Below, piece after piece: positions 36,446 to 44,740 of a stretch of DNA of 64,000 nt. This DNA comes from Methylosinus sporium. Its GTDB lineage: Bacteria; Pseudomonadota; Alphaproteobacteria; Rhizobiales; Beijerinckiaceae. Each line of letters opens with the position of its first letter. Positions within the stretch are counted from its first letter, which is position 1. The notes beneath the pieces are model-generated. The model was not told the origin of the DNA, ran no database searches, and saw nothing but the letters and a program-made list of their open reading frames with translations. The DNA is taken from positions 1 to 64,000 of the forward strand of contig NZ_PUIV01000019.1 in the NCBI RefSeq assembly GCF_003113265.1, in the 5' to 3' direction. The position numbers and the translations under genes are program-made.

Positions 36446-36918
36446 GTGTCGGCGATCCGCTTGGAGAAGAACATGCGGCTATGGCCGGGCGGGAAATCGG
36501 CGATCTCGCCGAAGCGCGTGAAGCCGAAGCGCTCATAGAGCGCCGCAGCGCGCGGGTCGAAGCTGTCGATATAGAGGCCGAGGCAGGTCCGCGTGCGGGC
36601 CTCTCCCTCCGCGCGGCGCAGCAGAGCGGTCCCGAGCCCCATGCCGCGACGCTCCGGCGCGACCCATAAATGCCTTATATAGAGCCAGCGCCAGTGGGAG
36701 ACGCCGTTGAGCCCGCCGATCAGCGCGCCCTTTTCGTCATGGGCGATGGTGGAGAAGGGCGCCTCGTCGCGGGGGCGGAATCTCGCGGCGATCTCGCCGC
36801 CGAGCGCCGCCGCGACGGCCGGGCTCTCGCGCGCGAGATCGTGGAAGACGACGGCGAGCGTCTCCGCGGCGGGGGGTGTTTCGGCTAGCGCTTTGTCGGG
36901 AGGAGCTTTTTCGATCAT
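36442..36918 (-). CDS. GNAT-family N-acetyltransferase
   Basis: A 158-residue GNAT enzyme. The acetyl-CoA site is seen in HLWVAPERRGMGLGTALLRRAEGEAR (about 88-113, Q/RxxGxG/A pattern), followed by YIDSFDPRAAALYERFGFTRFG. The substrate is unknown. The ATG at 36918 has GGGAG about eight bases upstream and overlaps, on the opposite strand, the ATG of the divergent deacetylase-like gene. It overlaps the alcohol dehydrogenase gene downstream by four bases, so the genes are probably one operon. Confidence 0.82.
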   Translation of the reverse strand: MIEKAPPDKALAETPPAAETLAVVFHDLARESPAVAAALGGEIAARFRPRDEAPFSTIAHDEKGALIGGLNGVSHWRWLYIRHLWVAPERRGMGLGTALLRRAEGEARTRTCLGLYIDSFDPRAAALYERFGFTRFGEIADFPPGHSRMFFSKRIADT

Positions 36919-37891
36919 GGACCATCTCCCGCAAAGGCGCGCGACGGCTTTATTCTGGGCGCTCGCCATAATTCTCGCAATCGTCCCGTCCGCTCGCGGG
37001 CGGGAGGCGGCGCGCCGTCTCGTGGATTATCGGCCTGTCTTTCTCGAATGCCATGGGCCGGCGGGCGAGAAGCGCCTCGCCATTCGCCGCATGAGGCTCG
37101 ACGGCGAGACGGTCGCGCTGACGGTGGATCCGGCGACGCTGGAGACGAGTCTCGAGGCGGAAAGCGTCTGGCGCTGTCGGGAAACGACAGAGGCGGAGCA
37201 GAAGGACACGCGCTTTTTGCGCGCCTTGCGGCCGCGGGCAGGCGATCCCGATGAGCCGCGTCTCGCCGCCGGCCGCAGTCTGTCGATCAGCGCCGGTCTC
37301 GGCCATGGGGCGGGGGCGGGCTCTTTTCTCACCGGCGATCTCTGCCCGAGCCGGCGGCCGCTCGACCGCGACTTTCTGCGCCGATTGGCCGAGCTCGTCC
37401 CCGGCGCGCCGGTCGCGCTCTCCGTGTCGGGGCTCTGGATCGAGCGCCATGGGGCGGATTTCGACTGGCTGATGGCCGAGGCGGCGAGCGGGACGCTGCG
37501 AATCGACTGGGTCGGCCATTCCTACAGCCACCCTTATGTTCCCCGCCTCGCCGATGGGCAGAATTATCTGCTGCGGCCGGGCGTCGATCTCGACGCGGAG
37601 ATTTTCCGGGTGGAGCGGCTGCTGATCGAGCGCAGCGCGACTCCTTCCGTGTTTTTCCGTTTTCCCGGCCTCGTCGCCGATGCGCGGCTGATGGAGGAGC
37701 TGCGCCGCCGCCATCTGATCGCGCTCGGCGCGGACGCCTGGCTGGTGCTGTCGCCGCCGCCGCGGGACGGCTCCATCGTGCTCGTGCATCCCAATGGCAA
37801 TGAGCCGGCCGGGCTGCGTCTGTTCTCGAGACTGTTGGAGCAGGGCCGGCTGCCGCAGCCGTTCCGGCGGATCGAGGAGGCGCCGGAGTGA
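36917..37891 (+). CDS. Secreted polysaccharide-deacetylase-like protein
   Basis: A 324-residue protein with an N-terminal signal or anchor segment (ATALFWALAIILAIVPSARG). The C-terminal two-thirds look like a NodB-fold domain: TGDLCPS in place of the usual TFDDG, a His pair in WVGHSYSHPYVPR, and FRFPGLVADARLMEELRRR. The metal-binding Asp pair is incomplete, so activity is uncertain. The start has a GGAGG about 13 bases upstream (long spacing) and shares bases with the divergent GNAT start codon. Confidence 0.68.
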   Translation: MDHLPQRRATALFWALAIILAIVPSARGREAARRLVDYRPVFLECHGPAGEKRLAIRRMRLDGETVALTVDPATLETSLEAESVWRCRETTEAEQKDTRFLRALRPRAGDPDEPRLAAGRSLSISAGLGHGAGAGSFLTGDLCPSRRPLDRDFLRRLAELVPGAPVALSVSGLWIERHGADFDWLMAEAASGTLRIDWVGHSYSHPYVPRLADGQNYLLRPGVDLDAEIFRVERLLIERSATPSVFFRFPGLVADARLMEELRRRHLIALGADAWLVLSPPPRDGSIVLVHPNGNEPAGLRLFSRLLEQGRLPQPFRRIEEAPE

Positions 37892-37921
37892 GGGGGCTCC
37901 CGTCGTATCCGCTTGGGCGCT

Positions 37922-38029
37922 GTCATTCCGGGCGCTCGCGGAGCGAGCGACCCGGAATCCAGGGGCGTCGCGTAGAGTCGCGTGGTTGCCCTGGATTCCC
38001 GGTCGGGCCTTCGGCCCGCCGGGAATGAC
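37922..38029. repeat. Palindromic intergenic repeat, copy 1 (about 108 bp)
   Basis: The unit starts GTCATTCCGGG and ends CGGGAATGAC, with inner inverted CCAGGGG...CCCTGGATTCCCGG. A second copy lies 28 bases further on and shares most of the sequence, including the central GGGGCGTCGCGTAGAGTCG. It can fold into a long cruciform. Confidence 0.85.
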
Positions 38030-38057
38030 GCGGGCAGGGGGGCGTTCCGGGGGCGAT

Positions 38058-38164
38058 GTTATTCCGGGCGCTCACAGAGCGAGGGCCGGGAATCCAGGGG
38101 CGTCGCGTAGAGTCGGGCGGCTGCCCTGGATTCCCGGTTGGACCTTCGGCTCGCTGGGAATGAC
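38058..38164. repeat. Palindromic intergenic repeat, copy 2 (about 107 bp)
   Basis: A diverged second copy of the element at 37922 in the same orientation: starts GTTATTCCGGG, keeps the GGGGCGTCGCGTAGAGTCG centre, and ends GCTGGGAATGAC. The pair fills the gap between the deacetylase-like gene and the GIY-YIG gene. Confidence 0.85.
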
Positions 38165-38185
38165 GGGCGTTGCGATCAAATCGGT

Positions 38186-38479
38186 TCACCTGTTGAGATC
38201 CTGATAGAGATCACGCCATGTGGGATTGATGCGCTCGATCAATTGCAGCTTCCAGGCCCTGTTCCATTTTTTCAAGCTTTTCTCGCGGGCTATCGCCTCC
38301 GTCACATCCGTATAGGACTCGTAGAAGACGAGCATGTCGACCCCATAGCGCGATGTGAACCCCGGCGTGAGCTTCCGCTTATGCTCGAAGACGCGGCGGG
38401 AGAGGTTGTTGGTGATCCCGATGTAGAGCGTGCCGTTGCGCTGGCTTGCCAGAATATAGACCCAAAAGAGCCGATCCAT
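38186..38479 (-). CDS. GIY-YIG nuclease-family protein (UPF0213-like)
   Basis: A 97-residue GIY-YIG domain. The family elements WVYILASQRNGTLYIGITNNLSRRVFEHK are clear, with the paired Tyr in the VYIL and LYIG strands and the conserved Arg in the following helix; a later Glu lies in EAIAREKSLKKW. Such one-domain proteins are common in proteobacteria and their target is unknown; members with a known role are repair or homing nucleases. The ATG at 38479 was chosen because the upstream extension lacks similarity. It sits beside two palindromic repeat copies. Confidence 0.85.
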   Translation of the reverse strand: MDRLFWVYILASQRNGTLYIGITNNLSRRVFEHKRKLTPGFTSRYGVDMLVFYESYTDVTEAIAREKSLKKWNRAWKLQLIERINPTWRDLYQDLNR

Positions 38480-38672
38480 CAGCTTTTTCCCCGGATCGAG
38501 CCCGCTCCGAAGCTCGAACCGTACCGGTCGCGCCCTTACATTGACAAGGGTTCGGCGGCCTCTTATCTCTCGCCCGTCGTCGCGCCACAGCCGTGAGCGC
38601 GAGCGCGCGGCCGCGCCCGCCGACCTTTCGAAAAGAAATTGGCAAATCGAAAGGAACATGTGCGAAAAGGCG

Positions 38673-38698
38673 GCCTCCGCCGGCTCATCGCCGGAGGC
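38673..38698 (+). promoter_or_regulatory. Hairpin in the secA leader
   Basis: A 7-bp stem (GCCTCCG / CGGAGGC) ends about 20 bases before the secA ATG. It could influence secA translation, which is controlled by leader RNA in other bacteria through SecM; no SecM-like ORF is visible here. Confidence 0.35.
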
Positions 38699-38718
38699 TC
38701 ATCTAGAAAGGTTTGCGC

Positions 38719-41544
38719 ATGCTCGGCGCTCTCGCCAAGAAGATTTTCGGCTCGGCCAACGACCGCCGGCTCAAGACCTATCAGCCGAAGGTCAAGGCGA
38801 TCAACGCTTTGGAGCCCGAGCTCGCTGCTTTGTCCGATGAGGCGCTGCGTGGGCGCACCGAAGAGTTCCGCGAACAGCTCGCGAACGGCGCGCGGCTCGA
38901 CGATTTGCTGGTCCCGGCCTTCGCCACCGTCCGCGAGGCGGCCAAGCGCGTGCTCGGCCAGAGGCATTTCGACGTCCAGCTGATCGGCGGCATGGTGCTG
39001 CACGAGGGCGCCATCGCCGAGATGCGCACCGGCGAGGGCAAGACGCTGGTGGCGACGCTCGCGGTTTATCTCAATGCGCTGCCCGGCCGCGGCGTTCATG
39101 TCGTCACCGTCAACGACTATCTCGCCCGCCGCGACGCCGAATGGATGGGCCGGGTCTATCGCTTCCTCGGCCTCAGCGTCGGCGTCATCGTCCATGATAT
39201 TTCGGACGAGGAGCGCGCCGACGCCTACGCCAGCGACATCACCTATGGCACTAATAACGAGTTCGGCTTCGACTATCTGCGCGACAATATGAAATATGAG
39301 CTGGCGCAAATGGTGCAGCGCCCGCATGTCTACGCCATCGTCGACGAAGTGGATTCGATCCTCATCGACGAGGCGCGCACGCCGCTCATCATTTCCGGCC
39401 ATTCCGACGACAAATCCGATCTCTACAACGCCATCGACAGACTGATCCCCAAGCTCGACAAGGAAGATTACGAGCTCGACGAGAAGCAGCGCACCGTCAA
39501 TCTGACGGAGGCCGGCAATGAGCATATGGAGGAGCTGCTGGCCGAGGCCGGCGTGCTCGCCGACGGCGCGCTCTACGAGGCGCAGAACGTCACGCTCGTG
39601 CACCACGTCAATCAGGGCTTGCGCGCGCACAAGCTGTTCCAGCGCGACAAGGATTACATCGTCCGCAAGGGCGAGGTCGTCATCATCGACGAGTTCACCG
39701 GCCGTATGATGCCGGGCCGGCGCTATTCGGAAGGGCTGCATCAGGCGCTCGAGGCCAAGGAGCGGCAGACGGTCCAGCCGGAGAACGTCACCCTCGCCTC
39801 CATCACCTTCCAGAATTATTTCCGCCTCTATGAGAAGCTCGCCGGCATGACCGGCACGGCCTCGACGGAAGCCGACGAATTCGCCGAGATCTACAAGCTC
39901 GACGTCATCGAAATCCCGACCAACCGTCCGGTGCAGCGCATCGACGAGGACGACGAGGTCTATCGCACCGGCCGCGAGAAGCTCGACGCCATCGCGAGCG
40001 AGATCGAGGCGGCGAACGCCAAAATGCAGCCGCTGCTCGTCGGCACGACGTCGATCGAGAAATCCGAGCAGCTCGCCGAATTCCTGCTCTCCAAGGGCTA
40101 TAAGCAGATCGACTTCTCCGAGCCGACAAAGGCGCTCGCCAAGCTCTATGAGGCGGCGCGCAGCGGCCAGCCGTCGCGGCAGTTCGCCGTGCTCAACGCG
40201 CGCTTCCACGAGCAGGAAGCCTATATCGTCGCCGAGGCCGGCGTGCCGGGCGCGATCACCATCGCCACCAACATGGCCGGCCGCGGCACCGACATTCAGC
40301 TCGGCGGCAATATAGAGATGCGCGTTGCGCAGGAATGCGCCGGCCTCGAGGGCGCCGCCCGCGAGGCGAAGGAGGCCGAGATTCGCGCCGAGATCGCCGA
40401 ATTCAAGGAGAAAGCGCTCGTCGCCGGCGGCCTCTACATCATCGGCACGGAGCGGCACGAGAGCCGCCGCATCGACAATCAGCTGCGCGGCCGCTCGGGC
40501 CGTCAGGGCGATCCCGGCCGCTCGAAGTTCTTCCTGTCGCTGCAGGACGATCTCATGCGCATCTTCGGCTCCGAGCGCATGGAGTCGATGCTGGTGAAGC
40601 TCGGCCTGCAGGAGGGCGAGGCGATCGTCCATCCCTGGATCAACAAGGCGCTGGAGAAGGCGCAGCACAAGGTCGAGGCGCGCAACTTCGACATCCGCAA
40701 GAACATTCTCAAGTTCGACAATGTCATGAACGACCAGCGCAAGGTGATCTTCGAGCGCCGGCGCGAGATCATGGCGGAGGAGAGCGTCGCGGAGGCGGTC
40801 AACGAGATGCGCGAGGATGTCGTCGCCGAGCTCGTCGCCAAGCATATTCCGCATGACGCCTATGCCGAGGCCTGGGACGCCGAGGGCCTCGCCGAGGCGG
40901 CGCGCGCGCAGCTCAATCTCGATCTGCCGATCGAGGATTGGGCGAAGGAAGAAGGCATAGCCGACGAGGAGATCAAGGAGCGCCTGCTCGCCGCGGCGAA
41001 CCAGTCCTACGCCGAGCGCGTCGAGCGCAACACCGAGCAGCTCTCGCGCATGATCGAGAAGCAGGTGGTGCTGCAGGCGCTCGATCATTTGTGGCGCGAC
41101 CATCTCGTCGTGCTCGATCATCTCCGCCAGGTGATCGGCTGGCGCGGCATGGCGCAGCGCGATCCGCTCAACGAATACAAGTCCGAGGCGCTGGAGCTGT
41201 TCCGCAGCCTGATGACGCATTGGGACGAGACCGTCACTTCGCAGCTGATGCGGGTCGAGGTCTCCTTCGAGGCGCCGCCGGCTCCGGCCGAATTGCCGCC
41301 CATGGAATATGTCCATCCGGATCCGACCGCCGCCGGCGGCGGCGAGAGCGCGCTCGCCGAGCTCAACGCCCGGCTCGCGGCCACCGATTTCTCGTCGTCG
41401 GCGATGGTCGGCGGCGCGGTGGCGGAGGCCGATGCCGTGCGCGATCCCGCCAATCCCGCGACATGGGGCAAGGTCGGCCGCAACGAGGCCTGCCCCTGCG
41501 GCTCGGGCAAGAAGTTCAAGCACTGCCACGGCGCATTGGTGTGA
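38719..41544 (+). CDS. secA: Protein translocase motor SecA
   Basis: SecA drives preprotein export through SecYEG with ATP. The 941-residue protein has Walker [14 protein letters not shown] (about 100-115), the DEAD-like [20 protein letters not shown], helicase motifs [14 protein letters not shown] and [10 protein letters not shown], the preprotein-binding and helical-scaffold regions, and the C-terminal zinc motif [15 protein letters not shown] (CxCx8CH) that contacts SecB. The ATG at 38719 has GAAAGG nine bases upstream. A palindrome follows the stop. Confidence 0.97.
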   Translation: MLGALAKKIFGSANDRRLKTYQPKVKAINALEPELAALSDEALRGRTEEFREQLANGARLDDLLVPAFATVREAAKRVLGQRHFDVQLIGGMVLHEGAIAEMRTGEGKTLVATLAVYLNALPGRGVHVVTVNDYLARRDAEWMGRVYRFLGLSVGVIVHDISDEERADAYASDITYGTNNEFGFDYLRDNMKYELAQMVQRPHVYAIVDEVDSILIDEARTPLIISGHSDDKSDLYNAIDRLIPKLDKEDYELDEKQRTVNLTEAGNEHMEELLAEAGVLADGALYEAQNVTLVHHVNQGLRAHKLFQRDKDYIVRKGEVVIIDEFTGRMMPGRRYSEGLHQALEAKERQTVQPENVTLASITFQNYFRLYEKLAGMTGTASTEADEFAEIYKLDVIEIPTNRPVQRIDEDDEVYRTGREKLDAIASEIEAANAKMQPLLVGTTSIEKSEQLAEFLLSKGYKQIDFSEPTKALAKLYEAARSGQPSRQFAVLNARFHEQEAYIVAEAGVPGAITIATNMAGRGTDIQLGGNIEMRVAQECAGLEGAAREAKEAEIRAEIAEFKEKALVAGGLYIIGTERHESRRIDNQLRGRSGRQGDPGRSKFFLSLQDDLMRIFGSERMESMLVKLGLQEGEAIVHPWINKALEKAQHKVEARNFDIRKNILKFDNVMNDQRKVIFERRREIMAEESVAEAVNEMREDVVAELVAKHIPHDAYAEAWDAEGLAEAARAQLNLDLPIEDWAKEEGIADEEIKERLLAAANQSYAERVERNTEQLSRMIEKQVVLQALDHLWRDHLVVLDHLRQVIGWRGMAQRDPLNEYKSEALELFRSLMTHWDETVTSQLMRVEVSFEAPPAPAELPPMEYVHPDPTAAGGGESALAELNARLAATDFSSSAMVGGAVAEADAVRDPANPATWGKVGRNEACPCGSGKKFKHCHGALV

Positions 41545-41556
41545 AGAGAGGCAGGG

Positions 41557-41624
41557 GGCAATAGGCAGTCGGCAGTCGGACGAACGACCGCTCCACCGCC
41601 GCCCGATTGCCCACTGCTATTGCC
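41557..41624. repeat. Imperfect palindrome between secA and the phosphofructokinase gene
   Basis: The left arm GGCAATAGGCAGTCGGCAGTC is mirrored by GATTGCCCACTGCTATTGCC at 41604-41624. A CAGTCGG unit is repeated in tandem. It may be a small mobile-type palindrome, like the one at 9831. Confidence 0.55.
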
Positions 41625-41641
41625 TTTCCATAGGAGCCCTC

Positions 41642-42862
41642 GTGTCGAAGATCGATTTCTCCAAGGTCCTCATCGCGCAAGGCGGCGGACCGACCGCCGT
41701 CATCAATCAGTCTCTCGTCGGCGCCGTGCTGGAGTCGCGCAAGTTCCGTACGGTCGAGCGCATCTATGGCGCCTATCATGGCGTGCGCGGAATCGTGAAT
41801 GAGGATTTTGTCGATCTGACGCAGGAGACGACGCATAATCTCGAGATGGTCGCCTGCACGCCCTCCTCGGCGCTGGGCTCGACGCGCGACAAGCCCGATC
41901 TCAAATATTGCCACGAGATCTTCGAGGTGCTGCGCGCGCATGAGATCGGCTGCTTCTTCTACATAGGCGGCAATGACAGCTCCGACACGGTGCGCATCGT
42001 CTCCGAGGAAGCCATCAAGGCCGATTATCCGCTGCGCGTCGTGCATATTCCGAAGACGATCGACAATGATCTGATGATCAATGATCACACGCCGGGCTTT
42101 CCCTCGGCGGCGCGCTGGGTGGCGCAGGCCTTCGCCGGCGCCAATCTCGACAATTGGGCGCTGCCCGGCGTCTATATCGCCGTGGTCATGGGCCGCCATG
42201 CGGGCTTTCTCACCGCGGCTTCCGCGCTCGGCAAGAAATTCCCCGATGACGGGCCGCATCTCATCTATGTTCCCGAGCGCGTCTTCGACACGGAGCGTTT
42301 CCTCGCCGACGTCAAAGCGACGATGGACAAATATGGGCGCTGCGTCGTGGCGGTCTCGGAGGGAATCTCCGATGAGAACCACACGCCGATCGCGGTCAAG
42401 CTCGCCGAGCAAGTGGAGAAGGACGCGCATGGCAATGTGCATCTGGGCGGCGGCGCTCTCGCCGATATGCTGACCGAGCTCGTCAAGACGAAGCTCGGCT
42501 TGAAGCGCGTGCGCGCCGACACTTTCGGCTATGTGCAGCGCAGCTTCGTCGGCTGCGTCTCCGATGTGGATCAGCGCGAGGCGCGCGAGGTCGGCGAGAA
42601 GGCGGTGCAGTTCGCGCTCTGGGGCGATCGCGACGGCTCCGTGACGATACACCGCACGGGATTCTACTCTGTGGATTATCGGCTCACGCCGCTCTTGGAG
42701 GTCGCCGGCAAGACCAAGGTGATGCCGGCCGAGTTTCTGACCGCGGATGGCACGGATGTCACTGACGCCTTCCGGCTTTATCTGCGTCCTCTGCTCGGCT
42801 CGGGAATGCCGGATGCGTACAGGCTCCGCTTGAATCCTGTCGCCAAAAAACTGAGAACGTAA
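41642..42862 (+). CDS. PPi-dependent 6-phosphofructokinase
   Basis: A 406-residue phosphofructokinase. Motifs: IAQGGGPTAVINQSL (about 9-23), FFYIGGNDSSDTV (about 105-117) and PKTIDNDL (about 138), where the Lys is typical of pyrophosphate-using enzymes, and MGRHAGFLTA. ATP-type enzymes have GGDGS-like residues in the second motif; the GGNDS/PKTIDND combination favours PPi as phosphoryl donor. Such enzymes have been characterised from Methylosinus and Methylobacterium, where the step is reversible and PPi-saving. Start is a GTG at 41642 with AGGAG six bases upstream. Confidence 0.88.
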   Translation: MSKIDFSKVLIAQGGGPTAVINQSLVGAVLESRKFRTVERIYGAYHGVRGIVNEDFVDLTQETTHNLEMVACTPSSALGSTRDKPDLKYCHEIFEVLRAHEIGCFFYIGGNDSSDTVRIVSEEAIKADYPLRVVHIPKTIDNDLMINDHTPGFPSAARWVAQAFAGANLDNWALPGVYIAVVMGRHAGFLTAASALGKKFPDDGPHLIYVPERVFDTERFLADVKATMDKYGRCVVAVSEGISDENHTPIAVKLAEQVEKDAHGNVHLGGGALADMLTELVKTKLGLKRVRADTFGYVQRSFVGCVSDVDQREAREVGEKAVQFALWGDRDGSVTIHRTGFYSVDYRLTPLLEVAGKTKVMPAEFLTADGTDVTDAFRLYLRPLLGSGMPDAYRLRLNPVAKKLRT

Positions 42863-43185
42863 CGTCTCGAGACTGTCGCACATTTGGCGACGCCCTGGGT
42901 CAAGAGCTTGATTTCCAGGGAATTTACTCTTTAGAAGGGGGAGGCGCCGAGAAAAGGCGCAGGCCCTCTTCCCAAGGCGCGATTCTTGCTTGATTTATAT
43001 GCGGGCGTCGTGGTTGCATTGCGGGCCGGGACTTATAGACTGGCATCCGCGGTAGACGCCGGAGGCTGGGGGACGGGGGAGAGCGGCGGGCCAGGGCCTG
43101 TTTGCACCTTTTGTTAGGCCCTCGCTGATATCGAGTGAGGTTGGTTCGATTCGCCACAGCGGGCCGATCGGTCAGGAGACGAGAC
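42863..43185 (+). other. Intergenic region upstream of clpX
   Basis: No gene seen. It contains a hairpin (CCCTGG...CCAGGG, 42893-42920) after the phosphofructokinase gene and weak promoter-like pairs: TTGATT-N16-TTTAGA (42908-42935) and TGGTTG-N17-TATAGA (43011-43039). No clear sigma32 motif was found. A clpP gene, often found here in relatives, is absent. Confidence 0.4.
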
Positions 43186-44451
43186 ATGAGCAAGGTCGGC
43201 AGCAGCGATTCGAAGAACACGCTCTACTGCTCATTTTGTGGCAAGAGCCAGCATGAGGTGCGCAAGCTCATCGCCGGTCCGACGGTTTTCATCTGCGACG
43301 AATGCGTCGAGCTCTGCATGGACATCATCCGCGAGGAGAACAAGTCCATCGTCAAGCAGCGCGACGGCATTCCGACGCCGCGCGAGATCTGCAAGGTCCT
43401 CGACGATTATGTGATCGGCCAGGCGCAGGCCAAGCGAGTGCTCTCGGTCGCCGTGCACAATCACTACAAGCGTCTCAATCACGCCGCCAAGCATGGCGAC
43501 GTCGAGCTGGCGAAATCCAATATTCTGCTGATCGGCCCGACCGGCGTCGGCAAGACGATGCTGGCGCAGACGCTGGCGCGCATCCTCGACGTGCCCTTCA
43601 CAATGGCCGATGCAACGACACTCACCGAAGCGGGCTATGTCGGCGAGGATGTCGAGAACATCATCCTCAAGCTGCTGCAGGCCTCCGACTATAATGTCGA
43701 GCGCGCGCAGCGCGGCATCGTCTATGTCGACGAGATCGACAAGATCTCGCGCAAGTCCGACAATCCGTCGATCACGCGCGATGTGTCGGGCGAGGGCGTG
43801 CAGCAGGCGCTGCTGAAGATCATGGAAGGCACCATCGCCTCCGTGCCGCCGCAGGGCGGGCGCAAGCATCCGCAGCAGGAGTTTTTGCAGGTCGACACGA
43901 CCAACATTCTCTTCATCTGCGGCGGCGCCTTCGCCGGTCTCGAGAAGATCATCTCCTCGCGCGGCCGCGGCACCTCCATCGGCTTCGGCGCCAATGTGCA
44001 GGCGCCGGACGAGCGCCGCACCGGCGACATCTTCCGCCATGTGCAGCCCGAGGATCTGCTGAAGTTCGGATTGATTCCCGAATTCGTCGGCCGTCTGCCG
44101 GTGATCGCGACGCTCGAGGATCTCGACGAGGAGGCGCTGAAGCGCATCCTCACCGAGCCGAAGAATGCGCTGGTCAAGCAGTATCAGCGGCTGTTCGAGA
44201 TGGAGAGCACCGAGCTCACCTTCCAGGACGAGGCGCTCTCTTCCGTCGCCCGCAAGGCGATCGAGCGTCACACCGGCGCGCGCGGCCTTCGCTCCATTAT
44301 GGAAGGCATTCTGCTCGACACCATGTTCGAGCTGCCGGGCCTCGAGGGCGTCGAGCAGGTCGTCATCGGCCCCGAGGTCGTCGAAGGCAAGGCGCGTCCG
44401 CTCTACATTTACGCAGAGCGCAACGAGAAGAGCGGCGGCGCGAGCGCCTGA
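43186..44451 (+). CDS. clpX: ATP-dependent Clp protease ATP-binding subunit ClpX
   Basis: ClpX unfolds tagged proteins and feeds them to ClpP. The 421-residue protein has the N-terminal zinc finger [13 protein letters not shown]...CDECVELC (about 15-45), Walker [13 protein letters not shown] (about 117-128), Walker [11 protein letters not shown] (about 180), the pore loop GYVGEDV and the sensor region [16 protein letters not shown]. The ATG at 43186 has CAGGAG eight bases upstream. lon follows on the same strand. There is no clpP immediately upstream. Confidence 0.96.
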   Translation: MSKVGSSDSKNTLYCSFCGKSQHEVRKLIAGPTVFICDECVELCMDIIREENKSIVKQRDGIPTPREICKVLDDYVIGQAQAKRVLSVAVHNHYKRLNHAAKHGDVELAKSNILLIGPTGVGKTMLAQTLARILDVPFTMADATTLTEAGYVGEDVENIILKLLQASDYNVERAQRGIVYVDEIDKISRKSDNPSITRDVSGEGVQQALLKIMEGTIASVPPQGGRKHPQQEFLQVDTTNILFICGGAFAGLEKIISSRGRGTSIGFGANVQAPDERRTGDIFRHVQPEDLLKFGLIPEFVGRLPVIATLEDLDEEALKRILTEPKNALVKQYQRLFEMESTELTFQDEALSSVARKAIERHTGARGLRSIMEGILLDTMFELPGLEGVEQVVIGPEVVEGKARPLYIYAERNEKSGGASA

Positions 44452-44458
44452 CGCTTTT

Positions 44459-44499
44459 TTGGGCGGGAGAGCGCGATCTTTTTCGCAGCTCCCGCCCAA
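44459..44499 (+). terminator. Hairpin after clpX, possible terminator
   Basis: An 11-bp stem (TTGGGCGGGAG / CTCCCGCCCAA) with a 19-base loop begins seven bases after the clpX stop. A T-run precedes rather than follows it, so termination efficiency is doubtful. Confidence 0.45.
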
Positions 44500-44528
44500 C
44501 CTGCTACATGCGTCTGATTTTTCAGTAT

Positions 44529-44557
44529 CTTGAATCGTTCTGCCACTAGGCCCATTT
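44529..44557 (+). promoter_or_regulatory. Sigma32 (RpoH)-type promoter candidate for lon
   Basis: CTTGAA (44529-44534), a 15-base spacer and GCCCATTT (44550-44557) match the RpoH consensus CTTGAAA...CCCCATnT nearly perfectly. It would give a leader of about 175 nt before lon, a known heat-shock gene in other proteobacteria. Confidence 0.65.
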
Positions 44558-44647
44558 GTTGCGTAATCGCCTTCGACGCCGTTCGTGCGTGAGCGGGTCT
44601 CTTAAGAAGGCGGATTTCCGCCGGATTGTCGGGCCTGGAACTTGCAA

Positions 44648-44685
44648 GCGTCCCTTTAACGTCAGAAGCGTCCCTTTGCGTCAGA
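44648..44685 (+). repeat. Tandem direct repeat in the lon leader
   Basis: GCGTCCCTTTAACGTCAGA is followed, one base later, by GCGTCCCTTTGCGTCAGA. It lies between the promoter candidate and the lon start. It could be a binding site or a duplication; nothing in the sequence decides. Confidence 0.55.
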
Positions 44686-44740
44686 GCGTCGCCTCGCCCC
44701 GCTTCCCCCGCGGGGAGCGAAACGGAACAGGAAAAAAGAC

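Noticed and set aside
42900-43040. Sigma32 promoter before clpX
   Set aside because: CTTGATT occurs, but no C-rich CCCCAT-type -10 box follows at a suitable distance.
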